From Bacillus sp. UNC41MFS5 (lineage in GTDB: Bacteria; Bacillota; Bacilli; Bacillales_B; DSM-18226): 64,000 nt of DNA. Each line of letters opens with the position of its first letter. Within the stretch, counting starts at the first letter, position 1. The stretch lies in the NCBI RefSeq assembly GCF_000686805.1, contig NZ_KK366020.1:148969-212968 (forward strand). The letters are read 5' to 3'. Shown here piece after piece: positions 18,978 to 30,826 of the stretch. A program made the translations under genes and the position numbers. Below the pieces are notes generated by a model. That model was given only the letters and a program-made list of their open reading frames with translations. It made no database searches and was not told the DNA's origin.

Positions 18978-19619
18978 ATGATGAAAAAACGGGAAGTACT
19001 GGCTTCTGTAAAGGATGAACGTCTTGTTCAGAAACGGCGGGACCAAATGATTAAAGGGGCCGTCAGCCTTTTTAAGGAAAAGGGCTTTCACCGGACGACG
19101 ACGAGGGAAATCGCCAAAGCTGCAGGATTCAGTATTGGGACCCTTTACGAATACATCCGCTCAAAGGAAGATGTCCTGTATCTCGTCTGTGACAGCATTT
19201 ATGAACATGTGAGCGAGCGCCTCGAGCAGGACCTTGAGCAGAAAAAAGGCACCCTTTCAAGTCTGAAGCTAGGGGTTGGGCATTATTTCCGGGTTATGGA
19301 TGAGATGCAGGATGAAGTGCTGGTCATGTATCAAGAAGCCAAATCGCTGACAAAGGATGCCCTTCCCTATGTGCTGAAAAAAGAAATTGAAATGGCGGCA
19401 ATGTTTGAGAGCCTGATTGTCCGCTGTGTCGAAAACGGCGAACTGCAGTTATCGGAAAAACAGATTGAACTGATTTCCCATAACATTATTGTTGAGGGAC
19501 AAATGTGGGCGTTCCGGCGCTGGGCGCTGCAAAAATTATATACACTAGATGAATATATTGAACTGCAAACGGAGCAATTATTTCATGGGATTCATTCGTC
19601 AACACAAGCTAGGACGTAA
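18978..19619 (+). CDS. TetR-family regulator of the acyl-CoA block
   Basis: A 213-residue TetR/AcrR protein. The helix-turn-helix lies at about residues 45-70 (TTREIAKAAGFSIGTLYEY), followed by an all-helical ligand domain without recognisable ligand residues. It starts 14 bases after the acdA stop and is co-directional, so it is probably in the same transcript and feeds back on it. The effector is likely an acyl-CoA, by analogy with FadR and related regulators. ATG 18978 and 18981 are adjacent, and I cannot separate them. Confidence 0.85.
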   Translation: MMKKREVLASVKDERLVQKRRDQMIKGAVSLFKEKGFHRTTTREIAKAAGFSIGTLYEYIRSKEDVLYLVCDSIYEHVSERLEQDLEQKKGTLSSLKLGVGHYFRVMDEMQDEVLVMYQEAKSLTKDALPYVLKKEIEMAAMFESLIVRCVENGELQLSEKQIELISHNIIVEGQMWAFRRWALQKLYTLDEYIELQTEQLFHGIHSSTQART

Positions 19620-19720
19620 TGCTGAACAGGTGGCGAGCCGTGAATGGAGTTCATTTTTACAAAAGGGTCTGAATACGAACAATGCATTAGGTTCATTTCT
19701 ATAAAAAAAGGGGGAGAACG

Positions 19721-22700
19721 ATGGGGAATTATCAGCCGAAGCATCATATTCGCTTTGTCACAGCTTCGAGTTTGTTTGACGGGCATGATGCTTCTATCAA
19801 TATTATGAGGCGGATTCTGCAGGCGAGCGGGGCGGAGGTCATCCATCTCGGCCATAATCGCTCGGTTGAGGAGGTTGTGAACGCGGCGATTCAGGAGGAT
19901 GTGCAGGGAATTGCGATTTCTTCGTATCAAGGCGGGCATGTCGAGTATTTCAAATATATGTACGATTTGTTGAAAGAAAAGGGTGCGCCGAATATTCGTA
20001 TTTTTGGCGGCGGGGGCGGTGTGATTATCCCGCGCGAAATCGATGAGCTCCACGAGTACGGGATTTCGTGGATTTTCTCCCCTGAGGATGGCCGCAGGAT
20101 GGGGCTGCAGGGCATGATTGACCGGATGATCGAGGAGTGCGATTTTGCGACGGTCCCGCAAGATGTAGCCAATCAAATCGAGAAGCTGCCAAGCGGAGAT
20201 GTCAATGCGGTGGCAAAGCTGATCACGATTGCGGAGCTCCATGTGGATGGGACGAATGAAGCGGCGGCAACGGCTGAGCGAGTGCTCGATCAAGTGAAGT
20301 CACTCGAGAAAGAGATTCCGGTCGTTGGGATCACGGGGACGGGCGGTGCTGGAAAAAGTTCATTGACCGATGAATTGATTCGCCGCTTTATTAATGAACT
20401 GCCGGATAAAAAGGTAGCGATTCTGTCGGTTGACCCGACAAAGCAAAAGACGGGCGGTGCCTTGCTCGGGGACCGAATCCGCATGAATGCAATTTTTTCA
20501 CCAAATGTGTATATGCGCTCGCTGGCCACAAGGAGTTCAAAAAGTGAACTTTCTCTGGCGATTAAGGATGCGGTTGCCGTTACGAAGGCTGCTGGCTTTG
20601 ATCTCGTCATCGTTGAGACGAGCGGAATTGGCCAGGGAGATGCGGGAATCACGGAGATTTGCGATGTTTCTTTGTATGTGATGACGAGTGAGTTTGGGGC
20701 GCCGTCACAGCTCGAGAAGATTGATATGATTGATTTTGCTGACCTGATTGTCATTAATAAGTTTGAGCGCAAGGGCTCGGAGGATGCGAAGCGCCAGGTG
20801 CAAAAGCAGTACCAGCGCAGCCATATGCTTTTTGAAAAAGACATTGATGATATGCCGGTATATGGAACGATTGCGAGCCAGTTTAATGACCCAGGTACAA
20901 ATGGATTGTTTGCGGCGTTGATTGAAAAAATGAACGACAAAATGGGCACAGGCTGGGTCACTTCTTTTACTAAAGATGCCCTGGTTGAAAAACAGAATGT
21001 GATTATCCCAACCGACCGCCGTTATTATTTACGGGAAATTTCCGAAACGGTGCGCGGTTATCACCGGAAAGCGGAAGAACAGGCTGGGATTGCCCGGAAG
21101 TTATTCCAGTTAGAAGGGGCGATGGAAGCGGTCAGCGATGCGGCAGTGATTGCAGCGTTAGAAGCGGTCAAGCAAGAGACGGAAGCGAAGCTGACACCTG
21201 AATCCCGGAAAATTCTTGAGGGCTGGGCAAAAACACGGGAAGCATATTCCGGCGACAAGTTTGTGACGAGAATCCGTGATAAAGAGATTATCACGGTGTT
21301 AAAATCGAAAAGCTTATCAGGGATCGATATTCCGAAAGTGGTACTGCCGAAGTATAAGGATTACGGGGAAATCCTGCGCTGGGTTTACCAGGAAAACGTT
21401 CCAGGTGCGTTCCCGTATACGGCTGGGGTATTTCCGTTCAAACGCGAAGGCGAGGATCCGAAACGCCAGTTTGCAGGGGAAGGGACGCCGGAACGCACGA
21501 ACCGCCGCTTCCACTATTTATCGAAGGATGATGATGCGAAGCGTTTAAGTACGGCGTTTGACTCGGTGACGCTGTATGGTGAAGACCCGGATCACCGCCC
21601 GGATATTTTCGGGAAGGTCGGCGAAAGCGGCGTCAGTGTTTGTACATTAGATGATATGAAAAAGTTGTATAACGGCTTTGATTTATGTCATCCGTCAACA
21701 TCGGTATCCATGACGATTAACGGTCCAGCTCCGATTATTCTAGCGATGTTTATGAATACAGCGGTTGATCAGCAGGTGCAGCGGAAGGAAGCAGAGCTTG
21801 GCAGGGTGTTAACGGTGGAGGAATTCGCGGAGGTTCGTGCCTATACACTGCGTACGGTGCGCGGTACGGTGCAGGCTGATATTTTAAAAGAAGACCAAGG
21901 TCAAAATACATGTATTTTTTCAACGGAGTTTGCGCTGCGGATGATGGGCGATATTCAGCAATATTTCATTGATCATCAAGTGCGCAACTACTATTCGGTC
22001 TCCATTTCGGGCTATCATATTGCCGAAGCAGGTGCCAATCCGATTTCGCAGTTAGCCTTTACCTTGTCGAATGGTTTTACCTATGTTGAGTATTATTTGA
22101 GCCGCGGCATGAAGATTGATGACTTTGCGCCGAACTTGTCCTTCTTCTTCTCGAATGGATTGGATCCGGAGTATACCGTGATTGGCCGTGTGGCCCGCCG
22201 CATTTGGTCGACGGTGATGCGTGATAAATATGGTGCCAACGAACGGAGCCAAAAATTGAAATACCATGTTCAGACGTCGGGTCGCTCGCTGCATGCGCAG
22301 GAAATTGACTTTAATGATATCCGGACGACACTGCAGGCGTTAATGGCCTTGCAGGATAACTGTAATTCCCTTCATACGAATGCTTATGATGAGGCGATTA
22401 CGACGCCAACTGAGGAGTCGGTGCGCCGCGCGATGGCGATTCAGATGATTATTACGAAAGAGCATGGCTTATCCAAAAATGAAAATCCACTCCAAGGATC
22501 ATTTATTGTGGAGGAGTTAACGGATCTAGTTGAGGAAGCGGTCTTGCAAGAGTTTGAACGCTTGAATGACCGCGGCGGTGTGCTTGGGTCGATGGAAACC
22601 CAGTACCAGCGTGGCAAAATTCAGGATGAATCGATGTATTATGAAATGAAAAAGCACACTGGTGAATTACCGATTATTGGTGTGAATACGTATTTGAATC

Positions 22701-22966
22701 CAAATCCTCCGTCAGAAGAAGACGTCAATAATATGGAATTAGCGCGGGCATCCTACGAAGAGAAAGAATTGCAGATTCAAAATCTGCGTGCCTTCCAGGA
22801 AAGCCATGCAGCGGTGGCGGGAGAAGCATTGCAACGTTTGAAAGAAGCTGCCGTCAAAAATGGCAACATCTTTGCCGAGTTGATGGAAACCGTCCAAGTC
22901 GCCAGCCTCGGCCAAATCACCCGAGCCCTCTACGAAGTAGGCGGGCAATATCGACGAAATATGTAA
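19721..22966 (+). CDS. icmF: fused isobutyryl-CoA mutase with G-protein chaperone
   Basis: A 1081-residue protein in the domain order typical of IcmF. The N-terminal adenosylcobalamin-binding domain has a DGHDASIN cobalt-ligand motif at residues 20-27 and a glycine run near 95. A MeaB-like GTPase follows, with P-loop GTGGAGKSS near 205-212. The mutase TIM barrel is C-terminal (about 550-1081). It interconverts isobutyryl-CoA and n-butyryl-CoA and protects its cofactor with its own G domain. The ATG follows GGGGGAG. Its place after the acyl-CoA dehydrogenases links valine and branched fatty acid breakdown to beta-oxidation. It has no B. subtilis counterpart at this locus. Confidence 0.93.
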   Translation: MGNYQPKHHIRFVTASSLFDGHDASINIMRRILQASGAEVIHLGHNRSVEEVVNAAIQEDVQGIAISSYQGGHVEYFKYMYDLLKEKGAPNIRIFGGGGGVIIPREIDELHEYGISWIFSPEDGRRMGLQGMIDRMIEECDFATVPQDVANQIEKLPSGDVNAVAKLITIAELHVDGTNEAAATAERVLDQVKSLEKEIPVVGITGTGGAGKSSLTDELIRRFINELPDKKVAILSVDPTKQKTGGALLGDRIRMNAIFSPNVYMRSLATRSSKSELSLAIKDAVAVTKAAGFDLVIVETSGIGQGDAGITEICDVSLYVMTSEFGAPSQLEKIDMIDFADLIVINKFERKGSEDAKRQVQKQYQRSHMLFEKDIDDMPVYGTIASQFNDPGTNGLFAALIEKMNDKMGTGWVTSFTKDALVEKQNVIIPTDRRYYLREISETVRGYHRKAEEQAGIARKLFQLEGAMEAVSDAAVIAALEAVKQETEAKLTPESRKILEGWAKTREAYSGDKFVTRIRDKEIITVLKSKSLSGIDIPKVVLPKYKDYGEILRWVYQENVPGAFPYTAGVFPFKREGEDPKRQFAGEGTPERTNRRFHYLSKDDDAKRLSTAFDSVTLYGEDPDHRPDIFGKVGESGVSVCTLDDMKKLYNGFDLCHPSTSVSMTINGPAPIILAMFMNTAVDQQVQRKEAELGRVLTVEEFAEVRAYTLRTVRGTVQADILKEDQGQNTCIFSTEFALRMMGDIQQYFIDHQVRNYYSVSISGYHIAEAGANPISQLAFTLSNGFTYVEYYLSRGMKIDDFAPNLSFFFSNGLDPEYTVIGRVARRIWSTVMRDKYGANERSQKLKYHVQTSGRSLHAQEIDFNDIRTTLQALMALQDNCNSLHTNAYDEAITTPTEESVRRAMAIQMIITKEHGLSKNENPLQGSFIVEELTDLVEEAVLQEFERLNDRGGVLGSMETQYQRGKIQDESMYYEMKKHTGELPIIGVNTYLNPNPPSEEDVNNMELARASYEEKELQIQNLRAFQESHAAVAGEALQRLKEAAVKNGNIFAELMETVQVASLGQITRALYEVGGQYRRNM

Positions 22967-22971
22967 GAAAT

Positions 22972-23115
22972 GCGCAAGTGCCCTGTTCAGCGGCGTATGG
23001 CCTGGAGCGCTCCAACCGAGATAAAGGAAACACGAAGAGCCGGAGGCGATTCGATGTTGACTTATCGTAGGGCGGAGAGCGAAGGACACTAGCCGCTAGG
23101 GCACTGGAGCTGGAC
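22972..23115. repeat. 144-bp dispersed repeat, copy 2
   Basis: A nearly identical copy of 6734-6877 in the same orientation, 5 bases after the icmF stop. The main difference is an internal patch (CCGGAGGCG against CGATAGCG). It is followed 23 bases later by a perfect palindrome of the 13-bp word family. Together they fill the 308-base gap after icmF. Confidence 0.88.
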
Positions 23116-23138
23116 ATTTTCAAAGTTGTATCTTATAG

Positions 23139-23181
23139 GGTGTCAGGCACCATGTGAAGTATTCACATGGTGCCTGACACC
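23139..23181. repeat. 43-bp perfect palindrome of two GGTGTCAGGCACC copies
   Basis: The 20-base arms are identical to those at 567-609, and only the 3-base loop differs. It ends with CAATTTTTG on the right, so it may act as the icmF terminator. Confidence 0.9.
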
Positions 23182-23274
23182 AATTTTTGTAAAAAAACTT
23201 CATTTATGAGATATTATTATTTGCGGTTATCTTATATAATGATTTAGCGTACATACTTCGGAGGATTTGGGCAG

Positions 23275-23469
23275 GTGGAGCAAATGAGGTTTAGTTATAT
23301 TTTTATCATTTTAGTTGTGTTTGCCTGGCCGCTAAATTATCTCTATCAACGTCAGTTGGGCGCAGTCTCGTTCTTTTTGCTAGCAATCTTCTTTCTAGTG
23401 ATATCGCTGAAAGAGATGAAAAAGCAGAAGCAAGCAAAGAAAAATGATGGGAAAAAACCTCGTCCGTAA
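23275..23469 (+). CDS. small hydrophobic protein, unknown function
   Basis: A 64-residue protein with two hydrophobic segments (about 7-23 and 30-45) and a basic, Lys-rich tail. I do not recognise a family. GGAGG at 23260-23264 is about 10 bases from the GTG at 23275; ATG 23284 is an alternative start. A TATAAT-like box lies near 23233. It sits alone between icmF and rpoE. Confidence 0.6.
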   Translation: MEQMRFSYIFIILVVFAWPLNYLYQRQLGAVSFFLLAIFFLVISLKEMKKQKQAKKNDGKKPRP

Positions 23470-23639
23470 AAATTCAGGTGAAACAACTCACTAGCACTAG
23501 CATAAACCGGAAGAATTTGTTTATAATGAAGAATATGCTTATTTTGGGCAGAAGCTAGATTAGACAGTTCATATCAATTTATTGATAGTCCGTTATTCAC
23601 TCATTTAAGAGTGTTAAATAGAGAAAGGAAGTGCCGATA

Positions 23640-24215
23640 TTGAGTTTAGCACAATACTCAAAAGAGGAATTACAAGAATTTTCCCTTATGGAAATGGCTT
23701 ATGAATACTTGAAAAATAGTAAACAGCCGATTGCCTTTAATGAACTAGTAGAAGAAATTAAACAAGCATCAGGGATTTCTGATGATGAAGTTCGTTCCCG
23801 ACTTGCTCAATTTTACACCGACATCAACGTGGATGGCCGTTTCCTTTCATTAGGAAGTAACCGCTGGGGACTTCGTGTCTGGTATCCAGTCGATACAGCT
23901 GAAGAAGAAGTGGTTGCAGTCGTGAAACCGAAGAAGAAGAAGGCGAAGAAGGTTGTCGATGAAGACGATCTCGAAGATTTCGATGAAGTTGATGAGATTG
24001 AAGATGACTTTGATGACTTTGACGATGAAGATGATCTTCTTGATGATGAAGACGATCTTGATATTGATGAAGATGAGGATCTTGATCTTGACGATGATGA
24101 CGATGCCATTGAAGATGATCTCGACATTGAATTGGATGAAGAAGACGAACTTGACGATGAACTTGAGGATGAAGAAGAAGAATTTGATGATGAGGAAGAA
24201 GTCGAAAAAGATTAA
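23640..24215 (+). CDS. rpoE: RNA polymerase delta subunit
   Basis: A 191-residue protein. The globular HARE-HTH N-terminal domain (about 1-90) includes AQFYTDINVDGRFLSLG. The C-terminal half is an extremely acidic tail of Asp and Glu with a short KPKKKKAKK basic patch before it. Delta displaces RNA from polymerase and sharpens promoter selectivity. TTG 23640 is chosen because it gives the N-terminus SLAQYSKEEL matching the family and a proper distance from AAAGGAAG; the GTG at 23631 is too close. pyrG follows, as in B. subtilis. Confidence 0.95.
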   Translation: MSLAQYSKEELQEFSLMEMAYEYLKNSKQPIAFNELVEEIKQASGISDDEVRSRLAQFYTDINVDGRFLSLGSNRWGLRVWYPVDTAEEEVVAVVKPKKKKAKKVVDEDDLEDFDEVDEIEDDFDDFDDEDDLLDDEDDLDIDEDEDLDLDDDDDAIEDDLDIELDEEDELDDELEDEEEEFDDEEEVEKD

Positions 24216-24220
24216 TCCAC

Positions 24221-24260
24221 TTGACTTTTTTTCCATGCCCTTGTATTATCTTTTTTGGGC
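24221..24260 (+). promoter_or_regulatory. pyrG promoter with GGGC initiation region
   Basis: TTGACT (24221-24226) and TATTAT (24244-24249) have a 17-bp spacer. GGGCTCC begins at 24257, 7 bases after the -10 box. In B. subtilis pyrG, transcripts start with GGGC. When CTP is low, polymerase stalls before the C and adds extra G residues by slippage. The same arrangement is seen here. Confidence 0.85.
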
Positions 24261-24297
24261 TCCTTAAAAAGAGGACGATACATTAGTTACTTATAAT

Positions 24298-24330
24298 ACG
24301 CTCCCTACCACAAGTAGGCGAGCGTTTTTT
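24298..24330 (+). terminator. CTP-sensitive attenuator terminator of the pyrG leader
   Basis: ACGCTCCCTAC pairs with GTAGGCGAGCGT (one bulged C) and is followed by six T. The left arm contains GCTCCCTACC, which extra 5' G residues could pair with, preventing the terminator from forming. This is the known B. subtilis pyrG mechanism; here it is inferred from sequence. Confidence 0.85.
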
Positions 24331-24337
24331 ATTGTTC

Positions 24338-24365
24338 AAAAAACTCATGTTTCACGGAGTTTTTT
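24338..24365 (+). terminator. second leader hairpin before pyrG
   Basis: AAAAAACTC and GAGTTTTTT form a 9-bp stem, with further T runs after it, between the attenuator and pyrG. Its role is unclear. Confidence 0.4.
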
Positions 24366-24441
24366 CATTTTTTTCGGGCGTAAGGAAAATATTTTTTTAC
24401 AAAAACCCTTAAACAAACTGAATAATGTACAAACTGTATAA

Positions 24442-26052
<1,611 letters not shown>

Positions 26053-26060
26053 GTTTTTCG

Positions 26061-26090
26061 ATCAGGACCAGTATCTGGTCCTGATTTTTT
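26061..26090 (+). terminator. terminator of pyrG
   Basis: A perfect 11-bp stem (ATCAGGACCAG and complement), a 3-base loop and a T run. Confidence 0.93.
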
Positions 26091-26093
26091 TAT

Positions 26094-26106
26094 TGGTGTC
26101 AGGCAC
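26094..26106 (+). repeat. copy of the GGTGTCAGGCACC word with one mismatch
   Basis: GGTGTCAGGCACT directly after the T run of the pyrG terminator. Confidence 0.75.
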
Positions 26107-26131
26107 TCGTATTTTCCATAAATTGTATAAT

Positions 26132-26247
26132 TGTACTAAACCACTCGAAAAATGAACATAAGTATTTAATATTTGTACATAACCCTGCGAAAAATCCACA
26201 AAAGGGTCCCCGAGTGGCACAAAAATCCTTAAAAGTCAAACAAACCC
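26132..26247. repeat. six-unit array of degenerate 21-bp repeats, array 2
   Basis: Core positions fall at 26132, 26153, 26174, 26195 and 26216, all exactly 21 bp apart, with a weak sixth at 26237. The first reads ATAATTGTACTAAAC; later units drift (TCCACAAAA, GGCACAAAA). The array lies between convergent pyrG and ywjG. Confidence 0.75.
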
Positions 26248-26279
26248 AAGTTTACCCCCCGGGAAATAATCGAGGGCAA

Positions 26280-26304
26280 TAAAAAAAACGGGTCCCAAAC
26301 CCGC
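26280..26304 (-). terminator. terminator of ywjG
   Basis: On the minus strand CGGGT and ACCCG form a short stem around a 5-base loop, followed by a run of eight T. Confidence 0.65.
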
Positions 26305-26306
26305 TT

Positions 26307-26828
26307 TTACTCCTCATATTCTGCCAAAATCTCTTCAATAGTAAATTTCAAGCCATAATAAACGAACAATGCTGCCATCGAAGAGGGATATCCATACCGG
26401 TTTCCTTCATCATCCGGGAGCAACGCTTTGGTCAGCCGCAAATCAATCAGGAGATCCGCTAATTCCTGCAAGTGTTCACCATCCGGAACAGCCGTTGCCA
26501 CCGCGACAAATGGAATTCCTTTTTCGCGAAGCTGTTCGGCCACTTCAAGCGCCGCGCCATCATTGGAATAACGCGTGAACATCAACACACGATCGGAATC
26601 CGTTAATTCCTCAACGCTGTCAAAAATCTTGGCACTCTTAAACGGTTCTGCCCCATCTAAAGCCTCGAACTCGACCGCTTTCATTTCCTTCGTAGTAAAA
26701 ATATATATAGACCCATCACCAACTGGTGCCTGGGCAAGCAAGCGTGCTCCGTCTTCAAACGAATATTCTTCTTTTTCCTCAAGCCGCTTAAACAAGCCGG
26801 TTAATTGGGTAGTAAACATTTTTAACAT
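26307..26828 (-). CDS. ywjG: YwjG, DUF2529 family protein
   Basis: A 173-residue soluble protein recognised by its place between pyrG and spo0F and by its N-terminus MLKMFTTQLTGLF. The middle resembles an SIS-like sugar isomerase fold (DSDRVLMFTRYSNDGAALEVAEQL), which is how DUF2529 is usually described; catalytic residues are not evident. AGGAGG precedes ATG 26828, and the open frame upstream has no site. It is transcribed opposite to its neighbours and diverges from spo0F. Confidence 0.85.
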   Translation of the reverse strand: MLKMFTTQLTGLFKRLEEKEEYSFEDGARLLAQAPVGDGSIYIFTTKEMKAVEFEALDGAEPFKSAKIFDSVEELTDSDRVLMFTRYSNDGAALEVAEQLREKGIPFVAVATAVPDGEHLQELADLLIDLRLTKALLPDDEGNRYGYPSSMAALFVYYGLKFTIEEILAEYEE

Positions 26829-26998
26829 AAAAACCCTCCTTTTCACCCTTTTATTATAAGCGTTTTTTCGATATTGCAAAAATATTAACAAAATCCGAGA
26901 AAATTTGCAGGAGATTATTTTCCTAATAGAGAAATATAACAAGTGATAGGTAGTGGGATAATAAAAAAGCATCGAGTAAACAAGGAAGAGGTGGAGTT

Positions 26999-27370
26999 AT
27001 GAAAGAGAAAATTTTAATCGTTGATGATCAGTTTGGCATTAGAATTTTACTAAATGAAGTGTTTCAAAAAGAGGGGTATCAAACATATCAGGCAGCCAAT
27101 GGCATTCAGGCCCTTGAAATTGTGACCAAACATGACCCCGACCTTGTCCTATTGGATATGAAAATCCCTGGAATGGATGGAATTGAAATTCTAAAAAGAA
27201 TGAAGGTAATTGACCCAGATATCCGCGTCATTATTATGACAGCTTATGGTGAACTGGATATGATTCAAGAAGCCAAGGATCTTGGTGCCATTACTCATTT
27301 TGCCAAGCCGTTTGATATTGATGATATTCGAGCTGCTGTCAGGAAACACATTCCCCAAAAAATGAATTAA
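26999..27370 (+). CDS. spo0F: sporulation phosphorelay response regulator Spo0F
   Basis: A 123-residue single-domain receiver with no output domain. The acidic pair is D9-D10, the phosphorylated Asp is D53 (LLDMK), the conserved Thr is in MTAYGE near 82 and the Lys is in FAKPF near 103. It relays phosphate from the sporulation kinases to Spo0B. Upstream, GCAGGAGAT near 26908 followed by AGAGAAATA resembles a sigma-H promoter, the known control of spo0F in B. subtilis; I rate that site as only possible. The ATG overlaps a GGTGGAG tract. Confidence 0.95.
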   Translation: MKEKILIVDDQFGIRILLNEVFQKEGYQTYQAANGIQALEIVTKHDPDLVLLDMKIPGMDGIEILKRMKVIDPDIRVIIMTAYGELDMIQEAKDLGAITHFAKPFDIDDIRAAVRKHIPQKMN

Positions 27371-27618
27371 ATTTCGTTTTTTGGCTTTAAAATATAAAGA
27401 AAGTGCTTACAGTGAAAATGGGCGCGCTTTCATTATGACAGTTTAGAAAACTGCGTTTATTTAATGGCATTTCGACCCCTGGTTTGATATGATACATATG
27501 AACTTTTTACTGGTTGGTTATCTTTTTCAAGAATACATAATCCGTAAAATTGAGGGAAAACCTTAATATGGAAGACCAAACTTGAAAAGATATCTGCCTA
27601 ATTTAAGGAGGAATAGAA

Positions 27619-28476
27619 ATGCCATTAGTTTCCATGAAAGAAATGCTCATTAAAGCCAAAGCTGAAGGCTATGCGGTTGGGCAATTTAACTTAAATAACT
27701 TAGAATTTACACAAGCGATTCTTCAAGCAGCACAAGCGGAGAATTCACCTGTAATTCTTGGTGTTTCTGAAGGGGCAGCTCGTTATATGTCCGGCTTCAA
27801 AACAGTTGTAAAAATGGTTGAAGGCTTAATGGAAGATTTGAAAATTACCGTTCCTGTAGCAATTCACCTTGACCACGGTTCAAGCTTTGATAAGTGTAAA
27901 GAAGCGATTGATGCAGGTTTCACATCTGTTATGATCGATGCTTCCCACCACCCATTTGAAGAAAATATTGAAATTACTTCAAAAGTAGTTGATTATGCAC
28001 ATTCAAAAAATGTGTCTGTTGAAGCGGAATTAGGAACTGTTGGCGGCCAGGAAGACGACGTTGTTGCTGATGGCGTTATCTACGCAGATCCTAAAGAATG
28101 TGAAGAGTTAGTAAAACGCACAGGTATCGACTGTCTTGCACCTGCTTTAGGTTCTGTTCATGGTCCTTACAAAGGTGAACCAAACCTTGGTTTTGCTGAA
28201 ATGGAAGAAATCGGCAACATTACAGGCCTTCCATTAGTCCTTCACGGCGGAACTGGTATCCCATTAAAGGATATCCAAAGATCTGTTTCCCTTGGAACAG
28301 CGAAAATCAACGTGAATACAGAAAACCAAATTGCTTCTGCTAAAGCGGTTCGTGAAACATTAGCTGCATTAACGGAAGAATACGATCCACGTAAATATTT
28401 AGGACCAGCACGCGAAGCGATCAAAACAACCGTTATTGGCAAAATTCGTGAATTTGGTTCTTCAGGTAAAGCTTAA
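27619..28476 (+). CDS. fbaA: class II fructose-bisphosphate aldolase
   Basis: A 285-residue zinc-dependent aldolase that cleaves fructose 1,6-bisphosphate. Zinc and catalytic residues are seen in HLDHGSS near residue 83, the [11 protein letters not shown] segment near 180 and LVLHGGTG near 208. AGGAGG lies upstream of the ATG. The 248-base gap after spo0F holds a weak hairpin (GAAAGTGC/GCGCTTTC near 27400-27431) and no gene. Together with glpX and tal nearby it covers glycolysis and gluconeogenesis around fructose phosphates. Confidence 0.96.
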   Translation: MPLVSMKEMLIKAKAEGYAVGQFNLNNLEFTQAILQAAQAENSPVILGVSEGAARYMSGFKTVVKMVEGLMEDLKITVPVAIHLDHGSSFDKCKEAIDAGFTSVMIDASHHPFEENIEITSKVVDYAHSKNVSVEAELGTVGGQEDDVVADGVIYADPKECEELVKRTGIDCLAPALGSVHGPYKGEPNLGFAEMEEIGNITGLPLVLHGGTGIPLKDIQRSVSLGTAKINVNTENQIASAKAVRETLAALTEEYDPRKYLGPAREAIKTTVIGKIREFGSSGKA

Positions 28477-28535
28477 TCGAACAATGGCAAATGTCTAACC
28501 ACATTTCATATTTGTTCTGAAATATGATAAAATGG

Positions 28536-28567
28536 AAACCGTCCTCGTACTTTTAGGACGGTTTTAG
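28536..28567 (+). terminator. terminator of fbaA
   Basis: AAACCGTCCT and its complement form a perfect 10-bp stem with a 9-base loop, then TTTTAGT. Confidence 0.8.
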
Positions 28568-28618
28568 TCTGTAAAAAGAAATTTGAATATTTAGTCGAAA
28601 AAATGGAGGAGATTAATT

Positions 28619-29263
28619 ATGAAATTTTTTATTGATACAGCAAATTTAGATGAAATCCGCGAAGCCCATGAACTTGGATTACTAGCAGGTGTAACTACTA
28701 ATCCATCATTAGTTGCTAGAGAAAAAGGTGTTTCTTTTCACGACCGCTTAAGAGAAATTACTGCGCTTGTCCCTGGTTCTGTTAGTGCAGAAGTTATTGC
28801 TCTTGATGCAGAAGGCATGATTAGAGAAGGTAGAGAGCTTGCAGCGATCGCTCCAAATATTACCGTAAAAGTTCCGATGACTCCAGATGGGTTAAAAGCG
28901 ACTCATGCTTTTGCGAAAGATGGAATCAAAACCAATGTAACCCTCATTTTTAGTGCGAACCAAGCCTTACTTGCGGCAAGAGCTGGCGCGACCTATGTTT
29001 CTCCATTCCTGGGCAGATTAGATGATATCGGTCAAAACGGTTTAGACCTAATTTCAACGATTTCAGACATCTTCAACGTGCATGGCATTGAATCAGAAAT
29101 CATTGCAGCATCCATTCGTAATCCAATTCACGTCACAGAAGCAGCGTTACGAGGCGCTCATATTGCAACCATTCCATACAAAGTATTAATGGGATTATTC
29201 CATCATCCATTAACAGATAAAGGGATTGAAGGCTTCTTAAAAGATTGGAATTCCCGTACATAA
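28619..29263 (+). CDS. tal: transaldolase / fructose-6-phosphate aldolase family protein
   Basis: A 214-residue short (class MipB/TalC) transaldolase barrel. The Schiff-base lysine is in NITVKVPMT near residue 85, and the family N-terminus [13 protein letters not shown] is present. B. subtilis YwjH at the same locus is a transaldolase; members of this subfamily can instead be fructose-6-phosphate aldolases, and sequence reading alone does not settle which. GGAGGAG precedes the ATG. Confidence 0.93.
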   Translation: MKFFIDTANLDEIREAHELGLLAGVTTNPSLVAREKGVSFHDRLREITALVPGSVSAEVIALDAEGMIREGRELAAIAPNITVKVPMTPDGLKATHAFAKDGIKTNVTLIFSANQALLAARAGATYVSPFLGRLDDIGQNGLDLISTISDIFNVHGIESEIIAASIRNPIHVTEAALRGAHIATIPYKVLMGLFHHPLTDKGIEGFLKDWNSRT

Positions 29264-29451
29264 GCATAAATATTCCCATTTTGTGTAAAAAATTTTAATT
29301 GCCATACATGAAAATAAAAATTTGGTGTAAACTAAAGGATAGACAAGTTGTCGGATTTTGACTTTTGATGATGGAAAAATATACCTAGAGCCTCATTTCG
29401 TAATAAGCGGATTGTACCGATTGACTTACAGGGCTTAGAAGGGAGTCGAAT

Positions 29452-30738
29452 ATGGAAAAACTTAAAATTGCGGGTGGCTATCCGTTAAAGGGAACGGTTC
29501 GAATCAGCGGGGCGAAAAATAGTGCCGTTGCGTTAATTCCTGCAACCATTTTAGCGGAATCACCAGTGACAATTGAGGGATTGCCGGACATTTCAGACGT
29601 TGAAATCTTGAAGGACCTCCTTGAAGAAATCGGCGGTAACGTTCAGCTTTCTGATAACGAGATGACGGTTGACCCATCGACCATGATTTCCATGCCCCTG
29701 CCAAACGGGAAAGTAAAAAAGCTCCGTGCTTCTTATTACTTAATGGGTGCTATGCTAGGCCGTTTTAAAAAGGCGGTCATTGGCCTTCCTGGCGGATGCT
29801 ATTTAGGTCCAAGACCGATTGATCAGCATATAAAAGGCTTCGAAGCGCTTGGGGCACAAATTACCAATGAACAAGGTGCTATTTATTTACGGGCGGACGA
29901 GCTTCGAGGTGCCCGAATTTACCTTGATGTGGTCAGTGTGGGTGCAACGATTAATATCATGCTGGCAGCGGTTCGCGCTAAAGGGCGGACGGTCATTGAA
30001 AATGCGGCGAAAGAGCCGGAAATCATTGATGTAGCGACATTGTTAACGAGTATGGGTGCGAAGATTAAAGGGGCTGGAACGGATGTCATTCGGATCGATG
30101 GAGTGGAAGCGCTTCATGGCTGCCGCCACACGATTATTCCAGACCGGATTGAAGCTGGCACATATATGATCTTAGGTGCCGCTGTTGGCGAAGGCGTGTT
30201 AATCGACAACGTCATCCCGCAGCATTTAGAATCATTGATTGCTAAATTGCGTGAAATGGGTGTCCGTGTTGAATCTGGCGATGACCAAGTGTTTGTTGAT
30301 GGGTCGTCAAAGTTGAAGGCCGTCGATATCAAGACGCTCGTCTATCCAGGATTTCCGACAGACCTCCAGCAGCCATTTACCACCCTTTTGACTAGAGCGA
30401 CCGGCTCAAGTGTCGTAACAGACACGATTTACGGTGCCCGTTTTAAACATATTGATGAACTGCGAAGAATGAACGCCAACATTAAAGTCGAAGGTCGTTC
30501 CGCCATCATCAATGGTCCAGTGCAATTACAGGGGGCGAAAGTGAAGGCGAGTGACCTCAGGGCAGGAGCCGCACTCTTCATCGCCGGCCTGATGGCAGAA
30601 GGAATTACCGAAGTAACCGGGCTCGAGCACATTGACCGCGGCTACAGCGACCTCGTCGGAAAACTGAACGGACTCGGTGCCACGGTTTGGCGGGAAGCGT
30701 TAACGAAGGAAGAAGTCGAACAGATGAAAAATAATTGA
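29452..30738 (+). CDS. murAB: UDP-N-acetylglucosamine 1-carboxyvinyltransferase, second copy
   Basis: A 428-residue EPSP-synthase-fold enzyme that adds enolpyruvate to UDP-GlcNAc, the first committed step of peptidoglycan synthesis. The active-site cysteine is C116 in GGCYLGPRP, the residue attacked by fosfomycin. Its location between tal and glpX corresponds to B. subtilis murZ (murAB); the other paralogue, murAA, lies in the atp-proximal region of B. subtilis but is not seen in this window. GAAGGGAG precedes the ATG. Confidence 0.93.
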   Translation: MEKLKIAGGYPLKGTVRISGAKNSAVALIPATILAESPVTIEGLPDISDVEILKDLLEEIGGNVQLSDNEMTVDPSTMISMPLPNGKVKKLRASYYLMGAMLGRFKKAVIGLPGGCYLGPRPIDQHIKGFEALGAQITNEQGAIYLRADELRGARIYLDVVSVGATINIMLAAVRAKGRTVIENAAKEPEIIDVATLLTSMGAKIKGAGTDVIRIDGVEALHGCRHTIIPDRIEAGTYMILGAAVGEGVLIDNVIPQHLESLIAKLREMGVRVESGDDQVFVDGSSKLKAVDIKTLVYPGFPTDLQQPFTTLLTRATGSSVVTDTIYGARFKHIDELRRMNANIKVEGRSAIINGPVQLQGAKVKASDLRAGAALFIAGLMAEGITEVTGLEHIDRGYSDLVGKLNGLGATVWREALTKEEVEQMKNN

Positions 30739-30826
30739 TTTTTATCATATAGATAAAGCTTTGGCGTTGACCATAAGCTACTGAAGTTGAAGAGACAGCT
30801 AAAGAGACTTAAGGGAGATGGAGACG

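Noticed and set aside
23139..23181. Rho-independent terminator only, with no wider meaning
   Set aside because: The arms are exact copies of those at 567 and share the 13-bp word with isolated, non-hairpin copies inside genes, so termination alone does not explain them.
23813..24236. Serine- or isoleucine-rich minus-strand frames opposite rpoE
   Set aside because: They are mirror products of the Asp/Glu codons of the delta subunit tail.
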